Source of the DNA: an uncultured Methanomicrobiales archaeon
Lineage (GTDB): Archaea; Thermoplasmatota; Thermoplasmata; Methanomassiliicoccales; Methanomethylophilaceae
Direction: 5' to 3'
Length of the DNA stretch: 7,528 bases
Assembly (NCBI GenBank): GCA_946528255.1
Contig: CAMMYR010000026.1
Location: 1 to 7,528, forward strand
The translations under genes were made by a program, and so were the position numbers. Positions 1 through 6,135 of this stretch are shown one piece after another. Each line of letters starts with the position of its first letter. Within the stretch, counting starts at the first letter, position 1. The notes beneath the pieces were generated by a model that saw nothing but the letters and a program-made list of their open reading frames with translations, had not been told where the DNA came from and did not search any database.

Positions 1-1013
1 CTGGACCATTCGCCGCCCCATCCGGTGGATTCCGTGTCGCCGCCGTTCTCGTGGATCGCCTTGACCTGCGCGACCAGGGCCTCGTCCTCTATCTTTATGG
101 AAGCGGGGTGCTCCAGGTAGAAGGTGTCCTGGAGGTCCCTGGCGGGGTGGTCCTGGGGGGTGAAGAGGACATCCAGGTTCCAGAATGCGGGCTGGACGTA
201 CTCGGAGGACATCTCCGTGAATCCCATCTCGGTGAACATCCTGCGGACCTGGGCGCCCAGCCTGGAGAGGGGGTGCTTCTTCGCGGGGTAGACTGCGGGG
301 GCGAATGTCTGGATGTCGTACTTCCTGAACTCGGCATCCTTCCACTCCCCGTTCTGTATGATGCGGTCGGTGATCTCCGTGATCTCCTTCTTGAGCTCGA
401 TGCCGGATGCGGCGACGGCCTTCCCGTCGTCCGTGAGGGAGACCGTCCTGGATGTCACTATCCTCTCGGCGATCATTCCCTGGCGGCCCTTCAGGTCCTT
501 GATTATGCCTGCATCCGCCTCCGCTTCGGGGATATCCCCGGCGCGCATCCTCTTGAGGAGCGCCTCGTCGGGCATCTCCGACGAGAGCATGGCCCTACCC
601 TGATCGGTCAGGACCAGCACGTTGGAATCCCCCTCCCTGACGATGTCCGCCAGCTTCTTCCTCTTGAGCCATCCGACGGCGATCTTGTCGCCGCCCTTCA
701 TCTTCTCCGCCAGGGCGGACATGTCCATCCTGCCGCCGGCGGCGTCTATCAGGCCGATGGCGATCCTCTCGGGGAGCCCCTCATCCACCGCCGACGCATC
801 CGCCAGGGTGTAGAACTTCCGGACAGACTCGGAGATCTTCGCCAGACCCTTGGACTCCAGCCATGATGCGGCGCCCATCACCTCCAGCTCTATCTCGAAC
901 TTACCGTCCTCGATGAGCTGGTCCGGGGAGGCGCTCCCTCCCCTGGCGTCCAGCGCCAGCAGCAGTCTCTTCTCGTTGTAGCTGAGTCCTTCAATGATAG
1001 CAGCGTCCACCAT
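1..1013 (-). CDS. pheS: Phenylalanyl-tRNA synthetase alpha subunit (partial, 3' end beyond left edge)
   Basis: This is the catalytic chain of the cytoplasmic (alpha-beta)2 PheRS, which charges tRNA-Phe. 337 residues are visible and read without a stop to the left edge; archaeal PheS is about 500 residues, so roughly the last third is missing. Residues 1-~200 look like the archaeal/eukaryotic N-terminal extension of small winged-helix modules (for example a helix rich in Leu near 14-22 and VGWLKRKKLADI near 113-124). The class II catalytic core begins near residue 235: KKHPLSRLGAQVRRMF (245-260), then the motif-1 region MGFTEMSSEYVQPAFWNLD (263-281) and the PheS hallmark FTPQDHPARDLQDTFYLEHP (284-303). 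The ATG at 1013 lies 4 nt after the trpS stop and has an excellent ribosome binding site, so the start is well supported and the two genes form one operon. pheT probably follows outside the window (inference). Confidence 0.96.
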   Translation of the reverse strand, partial: MVDAAIIEGLSYNEKRLLLALDARGGSASPDQLIEDGKFEIELEVMGAASWLESKGLAKISESVRKFYTLADASAVDEGLPERIAIGLIDAAGGRMDMSALAEKMKGGDKIAVGWLKRKKLADIVREGDSNVLVLTDQGRAMLSSEMPDEALLKRMRAGDIPEAEADAGIIKDLKGRQGMIAERIVTSRTVSLTDDGKAVAASGIELKKEITEITDRIIQNGEWKDAEFRKYDIQTFAPAVYPAKKHPLSRLGAQVRRMFTEMGFTEMSSEYVQPAFWNLDVLFTPQDHPARDLQDTFYLEHPASIKIEDEALVAQVKAIHENGGDTESTGWGGEWS

Positions 1014-1014
1014 G

Positions 1015-1022
1015 GGATCACC
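1015..1022 (-). promoter_or_regulatory. Shine-Dalgarno site of pheS, embedded in the trpS stop
   Basis: On the minus strand GGTGATCC lies 1 nt before the pheS ATG and is an 8-base match to the archaeal SD sequence AGGAGGTGATCC (complement of the 16S rRNA 3' end). It contains the TGA stop codon of trpS (1018-1020). This fixes the pheS start and implies that ribosomes finishing trpS are placed on the pheS start (translational coupling, inferred). Confidence 0.8.
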
Positions 1023-2136
1023 ATTCGAAACCGTCGTAGGTCATATCGCCGACCACATCGCGCGCCTTCTCCCTCTTGTCCTGATGGTCCTCGAGGAAGA
1101 CGTTTATCCTCTCGGTGAGGCACATCTTGCACTCCCCGCAGAGTATGGAGCCGGAGCGGCACTTCTGCTCCAGCTCGTCGAGCTTGGCATCGTCGTGCTC
1201 GAACATGTAATAGAAGTACTTGTACACGGCGCAGACCTCTGGGTTGCCGCCCTTCTGCCTCTGCTCGTCGACCGAGACGCATCCGCCGGTGAACGCCCTG
1301 CCGACCTTCTTCTTCACCTGCTTCGGCGTGTCGGTGGTGTAGATGGTGGCGTTCTCGTCGGAGGAGGACATCTTGTCCCCGCCGTTCAGCCCGGGCATCA
1401 TCTTGCAGAAGATGAGCGACGGCTTGGGGTACCCCAGGCCGGGGGCCACGTCCCTGGTGACCCTGAAGTGGGGGTCCTGATCGATGCCGCAGGGGATCAG
1501 CACCGGTACCTGCCTCCCGGCGTCTATGGACGGGAGGAATGCGGGCACGGTCTGCATCGTGGTGTAGAATATGGAGCCGATGTTCGTCGAATTATCGAAC
1601 CCGAAGACGGCCTTGGCGGTGGAGAACGTGACCTTCTTGGCCACGCGCAGCGCCACGGGGTACATCCTGTCGATGTTCTTGGTGTTCAGGATTATCCTCG
1701 TCTTCTTGGGGTCGAATCCCAGGGCTATGAAGTCCAGGGCGTTCTCGTAGGCCATCGAGCCGGTGTCCTCCAGGGACAGGTCCTTGAAGAGGAACTTCTC
1801 GTCGTCGGTGAGCTGGAACAGCATCTCGCATCCGAATGTGTCCTGGATCCACTTGTTGAACATCCACGGCATCATGTGCCCCAGATGGGTGTTCCCGGAG
1901 GGGCCCCTGCCGGTGTAGAGGACGAACCTGTTGCCCTTGTCGTACTCGTCCAGCAGCGGGACCATATCCCTGTGCGTGTAGAATATGCCGCGCCTGAGCA
2001 TCGGGTGGAGCCCGCCGTATCCCGAGAGCCTGTCCATCAGGGCATCGTCTATCGGGGTAGTGCCGAAGGCCTTCTGGAGCGCATCGTAGTCGATATCCCC
2101 CGTGACCTCCCATGGCGTAACTTTGAACTCGGGCAT
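1018..2136 (-). CDS. trpS: Tryptophanyl-tRNA synthetase, archaeal type
   Basis: This class I aminoacyl-tRNA synthetase activates Trp with ATP and transfers it to tRNA-Trp in the cytoplasm. At 372 residues it has the usual length of archaeal/eukaryotic-type TrpRS. The Rossmann-fold signatures are plain: YTGRGPSGNTHLGH (74-87, the HIGH equivalent at 84-87) and GGDKMSSSDENATIY (252-266, the KMSKS equivalent at 255-259). The archaeal family features IPCGIDQDPHFRVTRDVA (214-231) and AFTGG (281-285) are also present. The C-terminal domain carries cysteines at 302, 326, 333, 336 and 339; the first four give C-x23-C-x6-C-x2-C, close to the C-x22-C-x6-C-x2-C cluster-binding motif of Thermotoga maritima TrpRS. 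The ATG at 2136 has an SD site (AGGTGA, 4 nt away) and a strong TATA box. It is the first gene of the trpS-pheS operon, starting 33 nt after the end of the surface-protein gene. Confidence 0.97.
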   Translation of the reverse strand: MPEFKVTPWEVTGDIDYDALQKAFGTTPIDDALMDRLSGYGGLHPMLRRGIFYTHRDMVPLLDEYDKGNRFVLYTGRGPSGNTHLGHMMPWMFNKWIQDTFGCEMLFQLTDDEKFLFKDLSLEDTGSMAYENALDFIALGFDPKKTRIILNTKNIDRMYPVALRVAKKVTFSTAKAVFGFDNSTNIGSIFYTTMQTVPAFLPSIDAGRQVPVLIPCGIDQDPHFRVTRDVAPGLGYPKPSLIFCKMMPGLNGGDKMSSSDENATIYTTDTPKQVKKKVGRAFTGGCVSVDEQRQKGGNPEVCAVYKYFYYMFEHDDAKLDELEQKCRSGSILCGECKMCLTERINVFLEDHQDKREKARDVVGDMTYDGFEW

Positions 2137-2140
2137 CAGC

Positions 2141-2146
2141 TCACCT
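2141..2146 (-). promoter_or_regulatory. Shine-Dalgarno site of trpS
   Basis: AGGTGA on the minus strand, 4 nt before the trpS ATG at 2136, matches six bases of the archaeal SD sequence AGGAGGTGATCC. It supports this start. The leader from the predicted transcription start (~2148) would be only about 12 nt. Confidence 0.7.
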
Positions 2147-2152
2147 GTACGG

Positions 2153-2164
2153 GCGCGTACGCGC
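2153..2164. repeat. Perfect 12-bp palindrome in the trpS promoter
   Basis: GCGCGTACGCGC is a perfect 12-bp palindrome. It begins 6 bp downstream of the TATA box (2171-2178) and lies just upstream of the expected transcription start near 2148. This is where an archaeal repressor could block polymerase, but no regulator is known from the sequence and short GC-rich palindromes also occur by chance. Confidence 0.45.
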
Positions 2165-2169
2165 AGGCG

Positions 2170-4413
2170 CTATATAAAAGTGAGAGGGGAATCCCCTCGC
2201 CTCTTGAGCACTGCGACGACCATGACCGCCGATACGGCCAAGGCCACGGATGCGATGGCCACCACGATCCACTTGAAGTCGAGGCCACTATCGGACTGGG
2301 AGATCCTGCCGTCGTTCAGCAGGCGGAATATGTCGTCCTCGTCCTCCTCTTCGAAGTGGGCCTTCTCCTTCCATACCGCTTTCAGGACTATGTCGCTGTG
2401 GCCGATGGTGTACCTGTCGCCGGGCTGGTAGATCTTGGTGCCGTCGCTCCATCCCTCGAAGGTGTATCCGTTCCTGTGGCCGTCGTACCCGTCCACGAGG
2501 AATATGGTCCCGGAACCCTGGGTGAAGGAGGACGGGGCGGCGGAGCTCCCGCCGGCCGCATCGTAGCTGACCGTGTAGAATCCCTCCCAGACCGCGGTTA
2601 ATTTGATAGATATCCTGGAATGGAGTTCCAGGTTCAGGATCTCCTCATTGCCGTAGACCTTCCCATCGCTGCCCTCCCATTCGAGGAAGGTGTAGCCCTC
2701 TTTCGAGAAGGCGTTCTTCTTGATCTTAGTCTGGATGCCGTTGCCTACGCGCTGGTCGTCCATAACGCCCTCGCCGCCAGAACCGTCGAACTGCAGAGTG
2801 GCGTAGGGATCCTCCCATCTCGCGACCATCGTCACGTTGTGCATTGGGAGCGTGAAGCTGCCCCCATCCGCATACACGATGCCGTGGTACTCCCAGCCGA
2901 CGAACTTCCTGTCGGCCGATGGGGAGACCATATCGCCCTGCAGCTTGAGCGTCGCCGCGGAACCGGGAGCGTAGTGAGCGTCATCCACTGGAGCGTCCCC
3001 GCTGCCAGCGCCGTGGTCGTAGGTTATCTGGAAGCCCTCGAGCGCGTATGCGAGGCGGAGGGTCCTGATGCCGTCTATCGATGTCTTCTCCCCGCCCCAG
3101 TTTCCGAAGAGGGGCTTGGCGTAAGCACTGTCATTGGAGGACACGCGCCCGCCGACGCTCAGCAGATGGACCGAACCGTTGATGGCTGTCCAGCTCTTGG
3201 GGGCCAGGGAATCGGTAGAGCTCTTGGGTGTCCCGGAGAGCTTGGGTATATCCCATGAGGTGCTGCCGGAATATGTCTTGTTGAATGCTGTTCCGTTGCT
3301 GGCGTACATGACCGCATCGGCGATGGGCGCCCCTGTGGTCGCGGATGGGCTGCTGGACGGGCGGACGTTGTTCTCCGCGTATACCGTGCTGTTGATGGTA
3401 TAGACCCCTCCGACCATATCCCAGAGGCTGCCGAACGGGTTCTCCAGCAGCACCTTGGTGGATCCGCTGTTGCTGGATGAATTGGTTGTGGTGCTGTACG
3501 GCCCCTTGGCATCGGTCAGCCCGGTCGTGACATTGCCGCCGGCCCTGGTGACCTTGAGCGTCGTAACCTTGGAGACGTCCTTATTGCCCAGGATGGCATA
3601 GGACATCATCTTGTACATGGTCCATTGGTAGTAGTTCCAGATCATGTACTGGCCGCCGGGCACATCTGTGTTCATCTTATCGATGACTTTGTAATATCCC
3701 TCGAGGGTGGACGAAGAGCCTATGGCCGGAGTCTTACCCGTCTGCGATACAAGTGATGCCGAACTCGTATTTCCACCGGTCTCGTAGACTCCGAGGGCGA
3801 TGTACGGCGCGATGACCGTATCGCTCCTGCCGGGGAACTTGAGCTCGTGGGCGTATGCCTTCATGTTGCTGCGGATATCGGCATCGAAACCGGAGTAATC
3901 CGCCTTGTTGGACAGGTACAGCTTACCGGAACCGTCCGCGTTGGCATCTGAATACCAGTATATCGTCGGGATGACCAGCATGATGTTGTACTTGGCCAGA
4001 TCGAAAGCATGCCCCTGGATGTTCTTCTTCAGATCATGGGGGTCCAGCACGTATGCTATCCCGCCCTTCGTGGATTCTATCTTCTCGTCGGGGCAGGTCG
4101 AATCCTTTTCATTGGCATTTATGTTCAGGGCCGCATAGAAGCAATTGAACGGGCCGACGCCGGTGATCGGATCGAAGGACCACTCGTCGGAGATGGCCGA
4201 GGTGTTGGTCCCCGAGTAGATCGCCTTCCCGGTTCCGTCCTTGGCGACTTTGGTGACGCCGGTGATGTTGATGTTGTCGGCATTGAACTCCATCACGTAC
4301 CCGTACTCCATCGAGAAGTCCGGCGGTTCCTCGGCGTCCGATTCCATTGCGAGAGCCAGCGGCGACAGCGCCAATAGCGAGACCGCGATGACCGCGAACA
4401 GGGCCGCCTTCAT
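2170..4413 (-). CDS. Secreted, membrane-anchored surface protein with lectin-like domain and InlB repeats
   Basis: This is a probable adhesin-like cell-surface protein; its ligand is unknown. Numbering from the ATG at 4413 (747 aa): signal peptide 1-22 (MKAALFAVIAV... cleaved after ALALA), so the protein is exported. The only two cysteines, 91 and 107, could form a disulfide. Residues ~144-458 recall C-type-lectin-like phage adhesins: MLVIPTIYWY (145-154), a GNVWEW-like ENPFGSLWDMVGGVY (324-338) and a terminal GGRVSS...GNWGG...IRTLRLAYAL. Three Listeria-Bacteroides (InlB B) repeats follow at 460-534, 538-609 and 613-682, with FxxW cores FVGW, FLEW and FEGW. Then come an acidic stretch (688-694), one membrane helix (715-736) and a short basic tail (KRRGD). 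About 11 N-glycosylation sequons (N-X-S/T) fit an S-layer-type envelope. The ATG at 4419 is an alternative start, but GGAGG is 9 nt from 4413 and only 3 nt from 4419. It is read divergently from the plus-strand gene. Confidence 0.88.
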   Translation of the reverse strand: MKAALFAVIAVSLLALSPLALAMESDAEEPPDFSMEYGYVMEFNADNINITGVTKVAKDGTGKAIYSGTNTSAISDEWSFDPITGVGPFNCFYAALNINANEKDSTCPDEKIESTKGGIAYVLDPHDLKKNIQGHAFDLAKYNIMLVIPTIYWYSDANADGSGKLYLSNKADYSGFDADIRSNMKAYAHELKFPGRSDTVIAPYIALGVYETGGNTSSASLVSQTGKTPAIGSSSTLEGYYKVIDKMNTDVPGGQYMIWNYYQWTMYKMMSYAILGNKDVSKVTTLKVTRAGGNVTTGLTDAKGPYSTTTNSSSNSGSTKVLLENPFGSLWDMVGGVYTINSTVYAENNVRPSSSPSATTGAPIADAVMYASNGTAFNKTYSGSTSWDIPKLSGTPKSSTDSLAPKSWTAINGSVHLLSVGGRVSSNDSAYAKPLFGNWGGEKTSIDGIRTLRLAYALEGFQITYDHGAGSGDAPVDDAHYAPGSAATLKLQGDMVSPSADRKFVGWEYHGIVYADGGSFTLPMHNVTMVARWEDPYATLQFDGSGGEGVMDDQRVGNGIQTKIKKNAFSKEGYTFLEWEGSDGKVYGNEEILNLELHSRISIKLTAVWEGFYTVSYDAAGGSSAAPSSFTQGSGTIFLVDGYDGHRNGYTFEGWSDGTKIYQPGDRYTIGHSDIVLKAVWKEKAHFEEEDEDDIFRLLNDGRISQSDSGLDFKWIVVAIASVALAVSAVMVVAVLKRRGDSPLTFI
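2171..2178 (-). promoter_or_regulatory. TATA box of the trpS-pheS operon
   Basis: TTTATATA on the minus strand matches the archaeal TATA-box consensus. A start site about 26 nt downstream would fall near 2148, 12 nt before the trpS ATG and just before its SD site. The box lies on the last codons (Phe, Ile) and stop codon TAG of the surface-protein gene. Confidence 0.8.
2368..3036 (-). repeat. Three tandem InlB B-type (Listeria-Bacteroides) repeats in the surface protein
   Basis: Three degenerate protein repeats of about 70-75 residues each end in a VARWED / TAVWEG / KAVWKE motif. Each has a beta strand opening (ITYDHGAG, LQFDGSGG, VSYDAAGG) and an F-x-x-W core. They are repeats at the protein level only; no DNA-level identity is evident, so they are old. 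Such modules form beta-grasp-like stalk units in surface proteins. Confidence 0.82.
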
Positions 4414-4422
4414 CGCCATGCG

Positions 4423-4427
4423 CCTCC
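4423..4427 (-). promoter_or_regulatory. Shine-Dalgarno site of the surface-protein gene
   Basis: GGAGG on the minus strand lies 9 nt before the ATG at 4413 and 3 nt before the one at 4419, which favours 4413. It lies in the 3' arm of a possible 5-bp hairpin (CTCCA 4435-4439 pairing with TGGAG 4424-4428). Confidence 0.7.
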
Positions 4428-4517
4428 ATACGATTGGAGCATCATTACGTGGCAGGGCGGGGCCCTTCTCTCGGCGATAACCATAGGCATTCTGTTCACA
4501 GGCTCCTGATTACTGCC

Positions 4518-4550
4518 GTATCGATGGGTTAGCGATTATTTAACCGATAC
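4518..4550. repeat. Imperfect inverted repeat in the divergent promoter region
   Basis: GTATCG (4518-4523), a 4-nt insertion, GTTA (4528-4531), a 9-nt loop, then TAACCGATAC (4541-4550) form a 10-bp inverted repeat with a 4-nt bulge. It surrounds the TATA-like box at 4536-4543. The tetramer CGAT recurs at 4522, 4533 and 4545, about one helical turn apart. It is a candidate operator for the surface-protein gene; no binding protein is implied by the sequence. Confidence 0.45.
4536..4543 (-). promoter_or_regulatory. TATA-like box of the surface-protein gene
   Basis: TTAAATAA on the minus strand is the best TATA match upstream of the surface-protein gene. It predicts a start near 4513 and an untranslated leader of about 100 nt. 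Read on the plus strand (TTATTTAA) it could also serve the plus-strand gene from the ATG at 4562, a less favoured alternative. Confidence 0.5.
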
Positions 4551-4571
4551 GCACGCGCGCGATGCCAACCC

Positions 4572-4578
4572 TTAATAT
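4572..4578 (+). promoter_or_regulatory. TATA-like box of the plus-strand gene
   Basis: TTAATAT, centred at 4575, lies 26 nt before the ATG at 4601. That is the archaeal TATA-to-start distance, so a leaderless mRNA starting at 4601 is predicted. No SD sequence precedes this ATG or the one at 4562, which fits leaderless initiation. Confidence 0.5.
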
Positions 4579-4600
4579 CTGGCCGAAATATGCCATCTGC

Positions 4601-5212
4601 ATGTGGAAGATACTCGGCAAGGATGCCATCTACATCGACATCCCCGAAACCTGGAAGAACCGCATGCTGGAGCTGGCGGGCGGGGACGAGAAGTCCCAGA
4701 AGTTCAAGGAGATCGTCGGGAGGTCCGAAGTGACCTATCTGCTCAACGGCACCACGGAGGAGCACACGTTCTTCATCCGCGTCCCCAAGGACATCACCCC
4801 CGAGGAGATCCAGATCCTGGCGGATGTCTCCCTGGACATCCTGAAGGCCAGCGAGATCCCGGTCATCTCCATAGAGGATGTCGTTCAGAAGTACCAGGTA
4901 GTCATCACCAACTGGGAGGAGCCCGAGATCATAGGGCTCAGGAAGACGCCCGGCATGTCGTCCGGAGAGGTCTTCAAACCCATCATCCAGGGACTCAACG
5001 CCCCCGGCAAACCCAACTCAACCATGCAGGGTCAGTTCTTCCGAGCGGACACGGGGTCGAAGCACGACCCCTGGTCCCTCCTGGGCGTCCCGGGCGGGGC
5101 GTCGTCTATCGAGGGGACCTCCCCTCCGAGGGAATCGCAGAGCATCCCTGGCATGAACTCCTTGCGGGCCTCGTTGATGTCCCTGACCGTCTGGTTCTCC
5201 AGGTATCCGTAG
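4601..5212 (+). CDS. Hypothetical protein, unrecognised family
   Basis: I do not recognise this protein. From the ATG at 4601 it has 203 residues. It appears soluble, with no signal peptide or membrane helix. Residues 1-~130 look like a genuine mixed alpha/beta domain, including IYIDIPETWKNRMLEL, THTFFIRV-like strands after an acidic turn (EEHTFFIRVPKDI), a helix near ILADVSLDIL and VISIEDVVQKYQVVI. From about residue 140 the composition changes to Gly/Pro/Ser, in the part that overlaps the convergent membrane-protein gene (5032-5212). This tail may be genuine or only read-through antisense to the other gene. An upstream ATG at 4562 would add 13 residues (MPTLNIWPK...), but these lie over the TATA-like box at 4572-4578, so 4601 is preferred. 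It is transcribed alone, divergent from the surface-protein gene. Confidence 0.7.
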   Translation: MWKILGKDAIYIDIPETWKNRMLELAGGDEKSQKFKEIVGRSEVTYLLNGTTEEHTFFIRVPKDITPEEIQILADVSLDILKASEIPVISIEDVVQKYQVVITNWEEPEIIGLRKTPGMSSGEVFKPIIQGLNAPGKPNSTMQGQFFRADTGSKHDPWSLLGVPGGASSIEGTSPPRESQSIPGMNSLRASLMSLTVWFSRYP

Positions 5213-6135
5213 TATAGGTTGGACGCCAGCACGACCATGCCGACCATCACCACGGCGGACATCCCTATGCTGACCAGGACGAATGAATCCCTCCACAGGA
5301 CGATCGCCAGGAGCACAGTGGCAAGTGCCAGCGGTATGACGATGCGGCTCATCGTGCCCACGAGCCCATCGTAGATCTTGAATCCGCCGTGGTCCGTCTC
5401 GACCCTGACGTTGAGCGTCTCGAACGATGTGAGCGAGAGCACCGCGATGGCGATGTAGCCCATGGCGACGAACACCGCATCCACCGAGCCGTAGGTGAAG
5501 GTGGAGTAATCCTCGTTGGCGAACATGAACATCCACAGGAACAGGCAGAAGAACAGAGCCAGCAGGAGCCTCTTGAAGATCTCGCCGAATGGCATCCCGC
5601 TCCTGCGTATCCCGGAATCCATCGCTATGCGGCGTGTGTCGAGGCCGGCAGGTATGTTGAAAACGTACAGTGCCAGCAGATCCAGCGGCTTGCGCTTGGG
5701 CTTCTGATTTACGAACTCTATGGTGCGGATTATCCTGAAGAACACGAGCCTCTGGACCATGTCCGCCGCGACCGCGGCCCCCTCGAACCCGAAGACGATG
5801 AGGATGGTCTCCACGGTCCCCCAAGGCAGGAGGAAGGCGGCCAGGATCGTGAGCAGGGAGGCTATGCCCAACAGCATCCATCTGCCGTGGTTCACGTATC
5901 CGTATGCTCCCATGACCATGAGCGGGAGCAGCATCAGGTTGAAGGACTCGTAGGCGGTGAGGCCGGTGGCCACCGGGAGGATAAGGGCCAGAGCCAGGCA
6001 CACCAGCACCATCCCGGCGAATATGGTGAACACCAGGCGCATGCGGCGATCCATGAGATCGGGCACGCGGTTTGCCGATGGAGCCTTCCGCTGCTTGGCG
6101 GTTCCGTGCTTGATTCCAGATACCTTCAGCTTCAT
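5032..6135 (-). CDS. Polytopic membrane protein, unrecognised family
   Basis: This is an integral membrane protein of 367 residues with no family I recognise. Numbering from the ATG at 6135: a basic N-terminal tail (1-33, rich in Lys/Arg) precedes about eight hydrophobic segments, roughly 34-56, 64-81, 84-105, 107-124, 189-206, 218-236, 264-281 and 285-305. The 65-residue loop between the fourth and fifth contains RTIEFVNQKPKRKPLD and a basic stretch, probably cytoplasmic. A hydrophilic tail of about 60 residues ends with SARKN. No transporter signature, catalytic motif or nucleotide-binding site was seen. The ATG at 6135 overlaps the stop of the upstream small gene as ATGA and follows GGGTGG; a GTG at 6147 is the in-frame alternative but would overlap more. 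The 3' end overlaps the convergent plus-strand gene by about 180 bp. Confidence 0.85.
   Translation of the reverse strand: MKLKVSGIKHGTAKQRKAPSANRVPDLMDRRMRLVFTIFAGMVLVCLALALILPVATGLTAYESFNLMLLPLMVMGAYGYVNHGRWMLLGIASLLTILAAFLLPWGTVETILIVFGFEGAAVAADMVQRLVFFRIIRTIEFVNQKPKRKPLDLLALYVFNIPAGLDTRRIAMDSGIRRSGMPFGEIFKRLLLALFFCLFLWMFMFANEDYSTFTYGSVDAVFVAMGYIAIAVLSLTSFETLNVRVETDHGGFKIYDGLVGTMSRIVIPLALATVLLAIVLWRDSFVLVSIGMSAVVMVGMVVLASNLYYGYLENQTVRDINEARKEFMPGMLCDSLGGEVPSIDDAPPGTPRRDQGSCFDPVSARKN

Noticed and set aside
51..866. A 271-codon plus-strand open frame
   Set aside because: It is antisense to pheS, whose conserved HPARD-type motif is read on the minus strand; the plus-strand product has no recognisable domain.
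994..2601. A 535-codon open frame on the plus strand across trpS and the end of the surface-protein gene
   Set aside because: It is antisense to trpS, which has complete class I synthetase motifs; its Gly/Val/Leu/His-rich composition is that of a GC-rich shadow frame, and it crosses two real genes.
3057..3950. The surface protein as a target of a diversity-generating retroelement
   Set aside because: A lectin-like fold invites this idea, but there is no reverse transcriptase, template repeat or adenine-biased Asn-rich variable stretch in the window.
4420..4600. A small RNA or riboswitch in the divergent intergenic region
   Set aside because: Apart from the inverted repeat and TATA-like boxes I found no known RNA motif, tRNA-like arms or extended stem.
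4562..4600. Thirteen extra N-terminal residues for the plus-strand gene from the ATG at 4562
   Set aside because: They lie over a TATA-like box placed correctly for a leaderless start at 4601, and there is no SD site; kept only as an alternative.
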